Part shown: positions 25,598 through 35,423 of the stretch, one piece after another
Layout of the letters: each line of letters begins with the position of its first letter
Position numbering within the stretch: position 1 is the first letter of the stretch
Assembly: GCA_945875435.1 (NCBI GenBank)
Contig: CAMCKH010000005.1
Coordinates: forward strand, 1-64,000
Direction of reading: 5' to 3'
DNA length: 64,000 nt
Source: an uncultured Erysipelotrichaceae bacterium
GTDB taxonomy: Bacteria > Bacillota_I > Bacilli_A > Erysipelotrichales > Erysipelotrichaceae
The notes under the pieces: generated by a model
The model's input: the letters and a program-made list of their open reading frames with translations, nothing else
What the model was told of the DNA's origin: nothing
Database searches by the model: none
Program-made: the position numbers and the translations under genes

Positions 25598-27994
25598 CTA
25601 AAATTTAGTAACATCATATTTTTCTAATCGATTTTTAATTTCGCTAATAACCTCTTTAATTGTACCATATTCAAATGGCGATTTAATATTAACATCTTTG
25701 ATGTTTTCAAGGAAGGTTTTAGTTCCACCATTTCTACATAATTTTAAATAGTCATTCCAAGTATTTTCTTTATCTTTCAAACTTCTAATATAGAATTGGA
25801 AGGCACAGATTTGAGCAATACAGTAATCAATATAATAGAATGGAGAGCTAAAAATATGTCCTTGACGATACCAATAAGTTCCTTTGTTTAAAAATTCTAT
25901 TTCACCATTACTAACTTCTTTTAAATAAATAGCTTCTAATTTTTTCCAAACAAGTTTACGCTCTTCCTTACTTAAATTTGGATTGTTATAGATTTCATGT
26001 TGGAAATGATCAACTAAGCTACCGTATGGTAAAAACTTAATGCTTTCAGCGATATGAGAATAATAATATTTATCGCTATCTTCCTTAAAGAAATTCTCTA
26101 TCCAAGGATAAGCGAAAAATTCCATTGACATTGAGTGAATTTCTGCAGTTTCCATTGTTGGAAAAGCACATTCTGGTATATCATTTTCAAGTGAAGTTAA
26201 ATACGCTTGAAAGGCATGTCCTGCCTCATGAGTCAAAACATCCACATCATCTTTTGTACCTTTAAAATTCGCAAAGATAAAAGGTGCTTTGTATAAAGGA
26301 AGGGTGCTGCAATAACCTCCAGCCATTTTATTATCTTTACTTTCTAAATCAAACAATTGTTTATCTAACATCATTTTAAAGAAATCATTAGTTTCTTTAG
26401 ACATTTCTTGATACATCTTATCAGCTTTAGCAATCAATTCTTCAACATTTCCTTTAGGAATTGGATTTCCTGTTTTAAAAGTATAATTTTTATCGTAAAT
26501 TCTTAATTCATCAAGACCTAATCTTTCTTTTTGTTTAATTAACAATTCTGCTGAAAAAGGCACAACTTCATCTATAATTTGTTGTCTAAATTTTTTAACA
26601 TCTTCCTGATTATAATCTAAACGAGCCAAGTTTTTATAAGCTAATTCGGTATAGTTTTGATAACCAAGTTTTGTGGCGATTTGGTGTCTTACCTTTACTA
26701 ATTCATCATAAATTCTATCAAATTCAGCTTCATTTTCTTCAAAAAATTTACTCAAAGCAAGATAGGCATTTTTTCTAACTTCTCTATCTTGATCATTTAT
26801 TTTTTTACCAATGCTTGAAATGTTATAAACTTCACCTTCAAATTCAATTTTAGCACTCGCAATCAACTTAGAGTATTCACTGCTTAATTTATTTTCAATT
26901 TGTGATTCTGTTATTATTTTTTCATCAAAAGTTTCAAGTGATACCTTAGCTAAATCAAAAAATATTTTAGGAATATAATCATTATCTTTAAATTTTGAAT
27001 TTAAACAAATTTTATAAAATTTAGTAATTAAATTAAAAATATAAGGTCCAGTATTATCCCAATAAGTATTTTCTTCATCATAAAAAACATCTGACGTGTC
27101 AATACTATTTCTGATTGATGAAAGATTACTCATCGTATATACATAATTTCTAAATTCATTTACTTCTTTAAAGTATTTAATAAATTCTGCTTCACTTTCT
27201 GCATTTTCTAATTTTTCAAAAATTTCATTAAATCTTTTTTCAATAACTTCTAAGCTAATTCTTTCATATTTAAAATCTTTAAAATTCATTTTACCTCCAA
27301 TAATTTTTTTTATTACCACATAGGCAATTTTTAAACCAACACTACCTACAACCATTATACTACTTCCGAGGGGAAATTGTTGTTTCCTGGTTTTTCCTTC
27401 TTTATTTAAAACATTAACTTCACTAGGAAGTGAATCTATATAAACAACTCTGATTTTTCTAACATAATTTTCTTTTTTAACTAATTTTCTAAAATTTTTA
27501 GCTAAAGGGTCGTTTTTAGTTTTATCCAAAGTTGTATAAATAATATTTTCAGGATTAAGTCTTCTGGCAGATCCTAAGGCTGAAACGCAGGGTATTCTTT
27601 TTTTATGTGCTTTTTTTACCAACTCAAATTTACTTACCAAAATATCAATACAATCCACTACATAATCAACTTTTTCAAATTCAAACTCAGCATTCACATA
27701 CTCTTCCCTAGCTTCAACTACACAATCACTGATAGCTTCAATTCTTTTAGCCATTTCTTTTACTTTACTTTGTCCAATGTTTGAATTAGTAGTCTCTAAT
27801 TGTCTATTAAGATTAGAAATTTCAATTTTATCATAATCTACTAAAATTAATTTACCAACACCGCTTCTTGCAAGAGCTTCGGCTACAAAACTTCCAACAC
27901 CACCAACACCAGCTATTAAAACGGTTGAATTTCTTAATTTTTTCAAACCTTCTTCTTCGATAAGATACTGCATTCTTAAAAATCTATCACTCAT
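25598..27994 (-). CDS. TcdA-like E1 enzyme fused in frame to M3 oligoendopeptidase F
   Basis: One open frame of 798 residues joins two normally separate proteins. Residues 1-235 are a ThiF/HesA/MoeB-fold enzyme of the TcdA (t6A dehydratase) type: ATP loop LIAGVGGVGSFVAEALARSG, LVDYDKIEISNLNRQ and CVSALGSARRLNPENI. Residues 236-798 are a full M3 oligoendopeptidase beginning MNFKDFKYERISLE, with zinc motif HEAGHAF and downstream AEIHSMSMEFF. At the join, GGAGGT (coding Gly-Gly) and ATG 27289 form a perfect internal start, so free peptidase can also be made. The join is preceded by eight A (27304-27311). One A fewer would end TcdA with VIKKLLEVK and a TGA overlapping that ATG. It is therefore either a real stop-loss fusion, a slippage site or a homopolymer read error. 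Confidence 0.85.
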   Translation of the reverse strand: MSDRFLRMQYLIEEEGLKKLRNSTVLIAGVGGVGSFVAEALARSGVGKLILVDYDKIEISNLNRQLETTNSNIGQSKVKEMAKRIEAISDCVVEAREEYVNAEFEFEKVDYVVDCIDILVSKFELVKKAHKKRIPCVSALGSARRLNPENIIYTTLDKTKNDPLAKNFRKLVKKENYVRKIRVVYIDSLPSEVNVLNKEGKTRKQQFPLGSSIMVVGSVGLKIAYVVIKKIIGGKMNFKDFKYERISLEVIEKRFNEIFEKLENAESEAEFIKYFKEVNEFRNYVYTMSNLSSIRNSIDTSDVFYDEENTYWDNTGPYIFNLITKFYKICLNSKFKDNDYIPKIFFDLAKVSLETFDEKIITESQIENKLSSEYSKLIASAKIEFEGEVYNISSIGKKINDQDREVRKNAYLALSKFFEENEAEFDRIYDELVKVRHQIATKLGYQNYTELAYKNLARLDYNQEDVKKFRQQIIDEVVPFSAELLIKQKERLGLDELRIYDKNYTFKTGNPIPKGNVEELIAKADKMYQEMSKETNDFFKMMLDKQLFDLESKDNKMAGGYCSTLPLYKAPFIFANFKGTKDDVDVLTHEAGHAFQAYLTSLENDIPECAFPTMETAEIHSMSMEFFAYPWIENFFKEDSDKYYYSHIAESIKFLPYGSLVDHFQHEIYNNPNLSKEERKLVWKKLEAIYLKEVSNGEIEFLNKGTYWYRQGHIFSSPFYYIDYCIAQICAFQFYIRSLKDKENTWNDYLKLCRNGGTKTFLENIKDVNIKSPFEYGTIKEVISEIKNRLEKYDVTKF
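27287..27311 (-). other. Internal start and A8 slippery tract at TcdA/PepF junction
   Basis: The minus strand reads a run of eight A, then TTATTGGAGGTAAAATG. The GGAGGT ribosome site and ATG 27289 match a normal peptidase start. The A8 run lies one to two codons before the ribosome site, where a 1-nt change switches between fused and separate reading frames. Confidence 0.8.
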
Positions 27995-28874
27995 TTAACC
28001 ATTCCTTAACTCTCTTTTTTATATTTAAAATATCATCAAATTCATACCACTCAACTTGTTCCTGATTTTTAAACCAAGTTTCCTGTCTTTTCGCAAATCT
28101 TTTGCTATTTCTAATTATTAAATTTCTAACTTCATTTAGACTGATGGTATTTTCAAAATATTCTTTAAATTCCTTATAACCTATTCCCTTTAATGATTGA
28201 TAACTAAAATCTAGTCCTTGTTTTAATAAATTTTCAACTTCTTGAAGCAATCCTTGTTCAAACATTTTATCAATTCTTTTTTCAATATTTTGATAAAGAA
28301 TTTCTCTATCTTTTTTAATCCCTATCATTAAAACATCATATATTTTCTCTTTTTTTTGTTTAGATTCTAATTCGCTTTTTTTGACACCTTCCAAAGCGAT
28401 ATTAATAGCTCTAAGCACTCTTACCCTATTATTTGGATGAATTTTATCAGCACTTAAAGGGTCTAATTCTTTTAATCTTAACCACAATGATTCATTATCT
28501 AAATCACTTTCAAAACTATGATTTTCTTTAGTTGAAAATTCATAATCATAAATAGTGGCTTTAATATAAAGTCCAGTTCCTCCAGCTATGATTGGTAATT
28601 TATTTTTTAAACTTATTTCTTTTATTTTATCCCTAGCATTTTTTTGAAAATCATAGACACTGTATGAATCAAAAGGACTTAAAATATCAATTAAATGATG
28701 AGGATATTTTAAAAGATAATCTTTGCTTATTTTTGCAGAACCAATATCTAAACCTTGGTAGATTTGAATACTATCTCCAGAAATTATTTCACCATTAAAT
28801 TCCTTTAAAAGCTCAATAGCTAAATCGCTTTTACCAGTGGCAGTAGATCCTACTATAACTAATACCTTTTTCAT
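27987..28874 (-). CDS. miaA: tRNA dimethylallyltransferase MiaA
   Basis: A 295-residue enzyme adding a dimethylallyl group to A37 of tRNAs that read UNN codons. It has P-loop VGSTATGKSDLAIEL at residues 8-22, then GEIISGDSIQIYQGLDIGSAK, IIAGGTGLYIKA, NNRVRVLRAI and TWFKNQEQVEW near the C-terminus. The length is typical. The start codon shares one base with the ugd stop, and the gene overlaps tcdA by 8 nt. Its place beside tcdA groups two tRNA position-37 modification enzymes. Confidence 0.97.
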   Translation of the reverse strand: MKKVLVIVGSTATGKSDLAIELLKEFNGEIISGDSIQIYQGLDIGSAKISKDYLLKYPHHLIDILSPFDSYSVYDFQKNARDKIKEISLKNKLPIIAGGTGLYIKATIYDYEFSTKENHSFESDLDNESLWLRLKELDPLSADKIHPNNRVRVLRAINIALEGVKKSELESKQKKEKIYDVLMIGIKKDREILYQNIEKRIDKMFEQGLLQEVENLLKQGLDFSYQSLKGIGYKEFKEYFENTISLNEVRNLIIRNSKRFAKRQETWFKNQEQVEWYEFDDILNIKKRVKEWLNE

Positions 28875-30037
28875 TAATCGTTATTAAAAATATCCCTTGT
28901 ATAAACTTTATCCATAACATCTGATAAATCTGAATACTTACGATTACTGATAATAATATCACTCATCTTTTTAAACTCACTTAAATCTTTGATAACTTTG
29001 CTGTTAAAGAAAGTTTCCTCTTTAAGTACTGGCTCATACACCACAACCTCAATCCCTTTAGCTTTAATTCTTTTCATTACTCCTTGAATAGAGCTTGATC
29101 TAAAATTATCGCTGTTATATTTCATCACCAAACGGTAAATACCCACAACTTTTGGGTTTTTTGCGATTATTTGATCCGCAATAAAATCTTTACGAGTGCT
29201 ATTAGCCTCTACTATTGCACTAATTATATTATTAGGAATATTTTCAAAATTAGCACGAAGTTGTTTAGTATCTTTAGGCAGACAATAACCACCATAACCA
29301 AAAGATGGGTTGTTGTAATAATTCCCTATCCTGCTGTCAAAACAAACTCCTTCAATAATTGCTTTAGTGTCTAAATTTCTAAGTTCTGCATAAGTATCTA
29401 ATTCATTAAAAAATGCAATTCTTAAAGCTAAATAAGTATTCGCAAAAAGTTTAATAGCTTCAGCTTCGCTGTTGTTACAAAATAAAACAGGAGGATTATT
29501 TAAAGCTGCATTTTTAAGTAATAAAGCAAATTTTTGTGCCTTAACGCTACTTGATCCTAAAACTATTCTGCTAGGATATAAATTATCGTATAATGCATTT
29601 CCTTCTCTTAAAAATTCAGGACTAAATACAATTTCAAAATCAGGATATTTTTGTTGGATGCTATCGCTATAACCAACAGGTATAGTAGATTTAATCACAA
29701 TAAAGGCACTATCCAATCTTTGTTTTATATCATTTAAAACAACTTCAATACTACTGGTATCAAAATAATTTTTAACAGGATCATAATTTGTAGGAACCGC
29801 AAGCACTATTATTTCACTCCCATAATAAGCCTCATCCTTATCTATGGTAGCTTTTAAATTCAATTTCTTAGTAGTTAAATAATTTTGAATTTCATTATCA
29901 TGAATTGGAGATTTCTTTTGGTTTATTAAATTTACTTTCGCTTCATTTACATCTAAAGCGATGACTTCATTATCCAAAGATAATAAGGTAGCTAAACTAA
30001 GTCCTACATAACCTGTACCCACAACTGTAATTTTCAT
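28874..30037 (-). CDS. ugd: UDP-glucose 6-dehydrogenase
   Basis: A 387-residue NAD-dependent dehydrogenase that oxidises UDP-glucose to UDP-glucuronate in two steps. It has Rossmann motif [15 protein letters not shown] at the N-terminus, the [10 protein letters not shown] and [12 protein letters not shown] motifs, [19 protein letters not shown], and the catalytic cysteine in [14 protein letters not shown]. The length fits the short UGD group. GGAGT precedes the ATG. It heads an operon with miaA, the fusion gene and the BI-1 gene rather than sitting with other sugar genes. Its product is the natural substrate of the epimerase at 41443-42432. Confidence 0.95.
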   Translation of the reverse strand: MKITVVGTGYVGLSLATLLSLDNEVIALDVNEAKVNLINQKKSPIHDNEIQNYLTTKKLNLKATIDKDEAYYGSEIIVLAVPTNYDPVKNYFDTSSIEVVLNDIKQRLDSAFIVIKSTIPVGYSDSIQQKYPDFEIVFSPEFLREGNALYDNLYPSRIVLGSSSVKAQKFALLLKNAALNNPPVLFCNNSEAEAIKLFANTYLALRIAFFNELDTYAELRNLDTKAIIEGVCFDSRIGNYYNNPSFGYGGYCLPKDTKQLRANFENIPNNIISAIVEANSTRKDFIADQIIAKNPKVVGIYRLVMKYNSDNFRSSSIQGVMKRIKAKGIEVVVYEPVLKEETFFNSKVIKDLSEFKKMSDIIISNRKYSDLSDVMDKVYTRDIFNND

Positions 30038-30058
30038 AAATACTCCTTTTATAACTAT

Positions 30059-30067
30059 ATTATAACA
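30059..30067 (-). promoter_or_regulatory. Extended -10 promoter of ugd operon
   Basis: TGTTATAAT on the minus strand is an extended -10 element (TGN plus TATAAT). It lies between the pepP terminator and ugd. No strong -35 is seen, which an extended -10 can do without. Confidence 0.6.
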
Positions 30068-30069
30068 GT

Positions 30070-30092
30070 AAAAGCTGATTTAATCAGCTTTT
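30070..30092 (-). terminator. Terminator overlapping pepP stop codon
   Basis: Perfect palindromic stem AAAAGCTGATT/AATCAGCTTTT; its 5' arm contains the TGA stop of pepP. The T-tail is short (TTTTACTG), so it may be leaky. Confidence 0.65.
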
Positions 30093-31343
30093 AATATATC
30101 TATTGTTTTTTGCAAAAAATTCTTCAATCTCATCAATTTCTTTAATTATATCTTTTGATAAATTAATACAACCTTCTTCTGTTATTAATAAATCATCTTC
30201 AATTCTAATTCCAATACCTTCGTCAACAATATACAGACCAGGTTCGTTTGTAATTACCATTCCAGCTTCCAATTTTTTATCAGCACCAAAACTTAAATCG
30301 TGAGTATCTAAACCCAATTGATGTCCAATAGAATGGAAATAATAGTCAAAAACATTATTATTAAGATTTATTTTCGGAAGGTTTTCACTATAATAATCCA
30401 CAACTAATTGATTAAGTTCTTTCAAACTAATCCCAGCCTTCGCATTAGCTTCAACTATTTTCATAGCATTTAAAACTAAATTATAAATCTCTTTCTGTCT
30501 AGCTGAAAATTTACCATTCACAGGGTAAGTTCTTGAAATATCAGCTTTATAATTTTGGTAAGTAGCACCCAAATCACATAAAAATAATTCACCTTCTTTA
30601 GTAATGGTATTATTATCAACATAATGTAAAATAGTAGCATTTTTTCCAGTAGCTAAAATTGGATTAAAAGAAAAACTGCTGTTATGTTTACATAGATTAA
30701 GATTAAAAATACCCTCCACAACTTTTTCGCTAATATTTTCCTTAATAGTAGCCATTATTGATTTAAGTCCATCATTTGTGATTTTGATAGCTTCTTTAAT
30801 ATTTTCAATTTCAACCTCATCCTTAATAATTCTTAAAGTTGTATTAAATTTTAATAAATCTAAGATTTTAAGATTTGGATATAGTTTGTTTATAGTGTTA
30901 ATAAATTTAATACCGGCTTTTTCATCTTGAATATGATGATAACGATATAAGTCGATATAAACCTTAAAATCTTCACTCAATCTAATATAATTGCGATAAA
31001 TAGCTGAAAAATCTTCATAAATATTGGTAACATCACTAACTCTATCAACTGCAGAAATTGATTTGATTTCTTCAAAAGTAAGTCTAGCACCTTCCCATTT
31101 AGCTAAAATTTCATCATAAGGAAGAGCATAAATCATTTCACTTAAAGTGTCATTAATCTTAACCAACCTTAAAACCATACCCTCTCTATCAATACCGGTA
31201 TAATAATAGAAATTTTTATCAACTTTAAAAGGATAGCTTTCATCTTGAGAAACCATAACCTTATCTCCTGAAAAAATATAGGCAATGCTGTTATTTTCCA
31301 TTAAATTTCCAAGATTAATTCTTCTTTGTTTAAATATATTCAT
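30084..31343 (-). CDS. pepP: Xaa-Pro aminopeptidase (M24B)
   Basis: A 419-residue dimetal peptidase that removes an N-terminal residue before proline. Creatinase-fold N-terminal domain to about residue 175, then a pita-bread catalytic domain with metal ligands in LCDLGATYQNYKADISRTY (two Asp), HSIGHQLGLDTHD (His), NEPGLY (Glu) and GIRIEDD (Glu). The length is normal for the AMP_N-containing group. GAGGAG precedes the ATG, which touches the thiI stop. It is the last gene of the ezrA-nifS-thiI-pepP operon. Confidence 0.95.
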   Translation of the reverse strand: MNIFKQRRINLGNLMENNSIAYIFSGDKVMVSQDESYPFKVDKNFYYYTGIDREGMVLRLVKINDTLSEMIYALPYDEILAKWEGARLTFEEIKSISAVDRVSDVTNIYEDFSAIYRNYIRLSEDFKVYIDLYRYHHIQDEKAGIKFINTINKLYPNLKILDLLKFNTTLRIIKDEVEIENIKEAIKITNDGLKSIMATIKENISEKVVEGIFNLNLCKHNSSFSFNPILATGKNATILHYVDNNTITKEGELFLCDLGATYQNYKADISRTYPVNGKFSARQKEIYNLVLNAMKIVEANAKAGISLKELNQLVVDYYSENLPKINLNNNVFDYYFHSIGHQLGLDTHDLSFGADKKLEAGMVITNEPGLYIVDEGIGIRIEDDLLITEEGCINLSKDIIKEIDEIEEFFAKNNRYIKS

Positions 31344-32533
31344 TAAAATATCTCCTCTTCTTTATCAAAATAACTAATTCTTTCAATTTTATCATTTAAA
31401 ATTGCTTCATTGATTAAACTTTCATAATCAAATTTACTTTCAAAATATTCACATTTATCAATTTTAGGTTTAGTAGTAGGTGATTTTGGTTCAAATATTG
31501 TACAACAATCTTCAAAAGGAAGAATACTGGTATCAAAAGTTTTAATTTTTCTAGCCAAATCAATAATTTCAACTTTATCCATTGTTGAAAGTGGTCTATA
31601 AATAACCCTATCTGTAACCATCCCTATCGCATAAGAACTTTCAACTGTTTGAGAAGCAACTTGCCCAATAGATTCACCATTGCTTAAAGCAAGTATTTTT
31701 TTATTTTTAGCAATAATATCAGAAATACGATACATCATTCTTCTCATAATAGTAATCGCATAATCTTCACTGCAATTCTTATAAATTTCTAATTGAAGTT
31801 TAGTGAAAGGAATTATGTGCAAAACAATTTCACTTTGGTATTTAGTTAAAATTTTAACCAATTCTTTTACCTTATTTATAGCTTCAAACGAAGTATAAGG
31901 ACTTGATTCAAAATGAATACACTCTATTCTAAGACCTCTTTTCATAGTATAAAAAGCAGCCACAGGAGAATCAATACCACCACTCATCATAACTAGTGCC
32001 TTACCGTTAATACCTACTGGAAAACCACCTAAACCTTTATATTTATCTGCCATTAAATAAACATAATCACTTCTAACTTCAACTTTTAATAAGGCATCAG
32101 GAGTTTTAACATCTACCTTTAAATTGCTATTTCTTAAAATATGACCCGCAATCTTACGATTTAATTCATCACTGGTTAAAAAGAAAGTCTTATCTTGTCT
32201 TTTAGTTTCTATTTTAAAAGTTTTATAACCCTTATCATTTAAGATATAAAGAGATTTAGTTAAAATATCATCAAGATCTCTTTCGGTCTTTAAAGCTATA
32301 CTATAACTTGAAATTCCAAAAATGTTATCTAAAATAAGAGAAACACTTTTAGGATCGGTTCCGTTTAACTTAATAAATAATCTATCGTGGTTTTTTTCAT
32401 AAGTTAATTCCTTAATTTCTTTTAATTTCTCTTTAATGTTATTTAAAAGAAGAGAAATAAAATCTTTTCTATTTTTACCCTTAGTGCTAAGTTCTCCAAA
32501 CCTAACCACAATATGACTATAATTTAATTCCAT
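31343..32533 (-). CDS. thiI: tRNA 4-thiouridine synthase ThiI
   Basis: 396 residues: ferredoxin-like and THUMP domains at the N-terminus (to about 170), then a PP-loop adenylation domain with LVMMSGGIDSPVAAFYTMKRG. The C-terminal rhodanese domain found in E. coli is absent, as usual in Bacillota, so sulfur should come straight from the neighbouring NifS-type desulfurase. It makes s4U8 in tRNA and may supply sulfur for thiamine. I use ATG 32533; a TTG nine bases upstream sits almost on the GGAGG site and is less likely. EDCCTIFEPKSPTTKP near the end matches the family. Confidence 0.95.
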   Translation of the reverse strand: MELNYSHIVVRFGELSTKGKNRKDFISLLLNNIKEKLKEIKELTYEKNHDRLFIKLNGTDPKSVSLILDNIFGISSYSIALKTERDLDDILTKSLYILNDKGYKTFKIETKRQDKTFFLTSDELNRKIAGHILRNSNLKVDVKTPDALLKVEVRSDYVYLMADKYKGLGGFPVGINGKALVMMSGGIDSPVAAFYTMKRGLRIECIHFESSPYTSFEAINKVKELVKILTKYQSEIVLHIIPFTKLQLEIYKNCSEDYAITIMRRMMYRISDIIAKNKKILALSNGESIGQVASQTVESSYAIGMVTDRVIYRPLSTMDKVEIIDLARKIKTFDTSILPFEDCCTIFEPKSPTTKPKIDKCEYFESKFDYESLINEAILNDKIERISYFDKEEEIF

Positions 32534-33623
32534 AATTATCAATTACCTCCTTGATTTTATTAACTAAAAACTCAATATCTTCTTTATTTGTTTCAATAAA
32601 AGAAATTCTAATGCAATAAGAAGCATCATAATTCATAACCTTACCAGTATTACTATTATCTTTGTTTTTATTGCTGCAAGTTGATTTTGAACCTACATAA
32701 ATATTATATTTTGAAAGAGCATTTTGCATAACTTCGCTTTTAATAGGTGTTTTAATCAAAATAATATTATCAATATGTTTTTGAGAAACAACTTCTATTC
32801 CAGCTTGAAATAACAAGTTTTTCAAATATTCCATATTTGAATTATTATGACGATTATTATTTAAAGTTAATGCCTTAGCACCACAAATATGAGCTATATA
32901 ATTGACAGTTCCAGCTCTTAAACCATTTTCTTGCAGCCCTCCATTAATTAAAGGGACTAAATTAACTCTATTTTTTTTAATTAAACATCCACTTCCTTTT
33001 AAACCTCCGAATTTATGAAAGGAAAAGCTAGCCATATCAACATCATCAAGATTAACTTCAATTTTATTAACTGCTTGAGTAATATCACTATGAAAATAAG
33101 CACTAGAATGTTTTTTTATATAATTTGAAATAATTTTTAAATCATTATAACTTCCTATCTCGTTATTTACTTGCATAACACTTACTAATAAAGTGTCTTT
33201 TCTTAGATATTTTTTAAGCTCTTCAAGTTCAATAACTCCATCCTGATTCGGTTTTAAATAATCTACTTCAAAACCAAATAATTCTTCCATTTGTTTAAAG
33301 GTATTTAAAACAGATGGATGTTCATAACTTGTGGTTATTAAATGACCTTTATTTTTTAAATGATTAAAACAAAAACCCTTAATCGCAAGATTATTAGCTT
33401 CACTAGCTCCTGATGTAAAAATAATTTCAGAATTTTTAACACCAAAAAAATCCGCTACTTTTTGTCTAGCTTTTTCATATAATTTAGAAATTTCAATACC
33501 TAAACTATGAATAGCTTCGCTATTAGCATAATATTTTTCTAATAATTTATTGTTTAAATCAATAATTTCAGGATAAGGTTTGGTGCTTGATGCAACATCA
33601 AAATAATAAATTTTATTGTTCAC
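32517..33623 (-). CDS. nifS: Cysteine desulfurase (NifS/IscS type, ThiI partner)
   Basis: A 368-residue PLP enzyme that releases sulfur from cysteine. The PLP lysine lies in SFSFHKFGGLKGSG, the PLP-contact HSDITQAVNK motif is present, and the sulfur-carrying cysteine is in GSKSTCSNKNKDNS. Its place between ezrA and thiI matches B. subtilis NifZ, which feeds ThiI, so tRNA thiolation is its likely job; Fe-S assembly is covered by SufS elsewhere in the window. The start is GTG 33623, overlapping the end of ezrA by 11 nt, with only a weak ribosome site. Confidence 0.93.
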   Translation of the reverse strand: MNNKIYYFDVASSTKPYPEIIDLNNKLLEKYYANSEAIHSLGIEISKLYEKARQKVADFFGVKNSEIIFTSGASEANNLAIKGFCFNHLKNKGHLITTSYEHPSVLNTFKQMEELFGFEVDYLKPNQDGVIELEELKKYLRKDTLLVSVMQVNNEIGSYNDLKIISNYIKKHSSAYFHSDITQAVNKIEVNLDDVDMASFSFHKFGGLKGSGCLIKKNRVNLVPLINGGLQENGLRAGTVNYIAHICGAKALTLNNNRHNNSNMEYLKNLLFQAGIEVVSQKHIDNIILIKTPIKSEVMQNALSKYNIYVGSKSTCSNKNKDNSNTGKVMNYDASYCIRISFIETNKEDIEFLVNKIKEVIDNYGIKL

Positions 33624-35340
33624 TTTGTTTCTTCTTTAATAAATCTGTTCTAATAGCTTCAGGGAAAAATCTTTCTAAAGAACTTAAAACAATAGTTAAG
33701 GCAGTAGTGTATTTTCCATTATGATAATTAAGTTCAGCTCTGGTTAATTCGCTATCAATTTCAGGATAAGATGAACGATATTTATTTGCGAAAATAATAG
33801 TATCTTCAGCATTTGCTGCCATTGAAACCACATTATCTACATTATTGTGTAAAGTATAGATAAAATTCAAAGCCTCATCTACCTTTTCTTTTAATTGTGT
33901 TTGATTTAAAGGTATTTCTTGTAGTTTATTGCTGATGTCATTGATGAATTTATAGCTTTTTTCTAAATCGCTACGATACATATCAGAAATTGAAGGTAAT
34001 TTTCTCATTGATATTTTAGTATTCATATCATTTAAAAGAATTTGAAACTTCACAAGAAGAGATCTTGCGTTATCCTCAACTGCTTTAGCACTATCCAATC
34101 TATTTTTAATTTCTTTTAATTCATTTTGTTTTGCGTCGATTTCTTTCGCAAAATCTATCGCAAGTTTAGTGATATTTGTAGGAGCATCTTTATTTTCAAT
34201 AGTATTTTCTTTAATATCCAATAAATTATTATGATAGTAATTTAGATATTTTTCTTTAGTTGAAATAACATCTTTAATATCAGCTAATTCAAATTTATCC
34301 TTTTCTACCTCATAACACTTTTCAATATAGATATAACAATCACTGATAGTTTTGATTTCTTTATCTAAAACATCTATTAAGGTTCTAATATCATTGTAGG
34401 CAATATTTTCTTTATTAAAATCTTGTAATAACTGTCTTAATTTGACAGCAATACCATCTAATTCTTTTCTGGTATTTAATATATTTCCGACTTGAATATC
34501 TAATCTGATATCTGTCAAATCTTTCGCAATTTTATTCAACTTTTCTTCAACATCTAAATGAGTTAAATAAATTCCTTTTTGTTTAGTATTTTGATACTGT
34601 CTGTTAGTTTCATCAAAAAGAACTGGAATAGCTCCTTCAGTAAGTTCTAAAAGTTCAGGAGTTTGATTAATTAGATTATAGATTTTTGTAATATTTAATT
34701 CTACAAATTCTAAAGATTCTTTAGCCTTTAAAAATTCTGACGCAAACATCCATTCTTCAAATTCGCTAAATTTATCACTGCATTCTTGAATTTGAGCTTC
34801 AATATTTTTTCTAGCATAGCCTAAATAATTAATTTTTTCATTAAATAAATTTTTAAGTTGACGATACTTGTCTTTAACAACATTAGATTTTGCGCGTTCG
34901 TGATTTTCTCTTTCTAAAATAGTATCTAAGAAAGAGTTCATATTTAAAACTTTACCTTCATTGTTAAAGATTTTATTTTCAATTTCAGAAAATTTTGATT
35001 TTAAAGTATTATATTTTTTGGCAGCAATTAAATCTTGACACTGTTCTATTAAATTAGTTATATTTTCAATTTCTAAATTTAATTTTTCAAAATCTTCTTT
35101 AGCCTCATTTACTTTATCTAAAATATTATTATCTATTTTCGCAATAGAGGTTGCTTTGTTTAATTTAAAAGCCAGTGGTATTGAATTGATATTATTAAAT
35201 TTTACATTAATTTCTTGAAACTTATTTTTAATTTTTTTGGTTTGATTTTTACTATAAAAATAAAGTGCCAATAATAAAACTAAGATAACACCTAAAACCA
35301 CTATAATAATCAAATTTCTATCAATATTAATATTTCCCAT
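33613..35340 (-). CDS. ezrA: Septation ring formation regulator EzrA
   Basis: 575 residues: a short outside end, one membrane helix (residues about 8-30, LIIIVVLGVILVLLLALYFY), then a long coiled-coil spectrin-like cytoplasmic region made almost wholly of charged heptads. This is the EzrA layout and normal length. EzrA restrains and organises FtsZ ring assembly at the division site. The neighbourhood ezrA-nifS-thiI is conserved in Bacilli. There is no Shine-Dalgarno before ATG 35340, but TTTACA-17-TAGAAT ends 9 nt upstream, another leaderless candidate. Confidence 0.92.
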   Translation of the reverse strand: MGNINIDRNLIIIVVLGVILVLLLALYFYSKNQTKKIKNKFQEINVKFNNINSIPLAFKLNKATSIAKIDNNILDKVNEAKEDFEKLNLEIENITNLIEQCQDLIAAKKYNTLKSKFSEIENKIFNNEGKVLNMNSFLDTILERENHERAKSNVVKDKYRQLKNLFNEKINYLGYARKNIEAQIQECSDKFSEFEEWMFASEFLKAKESLEFVELNITKIYNLINQTPELLELTEGAIPVLFDETNRQYQNTKQKGIYLTHLDVEEKLNKIAKDLTDIRLDIQVGNILNTRKELDGIAVKLRQLLQDFNKENIAYNDIRTLIDVLDKEIKTISDCYIYIEKCYEVEKDKFELADIKDVISTKEKYLNYYHNNLLDIKENTIENKDAPTNITKLAIDFAKEIDAKQNELKEIKNRLDSAKAVEDNARSLLVKFQILLNDMNTKISMRKLPSISDMYRSDLEKSYKFINDISNKLQEIPLNQTQLKEKVDEALNFIYTLHNNVDNVVSMAANAEDTIIFANKYRSSYPEIDSELTRAELNYHNGKYTTALTIVLSSLERFFPEAIRTDLLKKKQSEQ

Positions 35341-35349
35341 ATATTAATA

Positions 35350-35378
35350 ATTCTACAATATCCTAAAGTTTTTGTAAA
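35350..35378 (-). promoter_or_regulatory. Promoter of ezrA operon, near-leaderless
   Basis: TTTACA (35378-35373), a 17-nt spacer and TAGAAT (35355-35350) on the minus strand. The -10 box ends 9 nt before the ATG, predicting a leader of only two or three bases. Confidence 0.6.
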
Positions 35379-35379
35379 A

Positions 35380-35409
35380 TAAGAAAAACCTCAATAATTG
35401 AGGTTTTTT
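35380..35409 (-). terminator. Terminator after CPBP protease gene
   Basis: Stem AAAAACCTCAA/TTGAGGTTTTT with a T-rich tail on the minus strand, between the CPBP gene and the ezrA promoter. Confidence 0.85.
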
Positions 35410-35423
35410 ACAAAAATATTATT

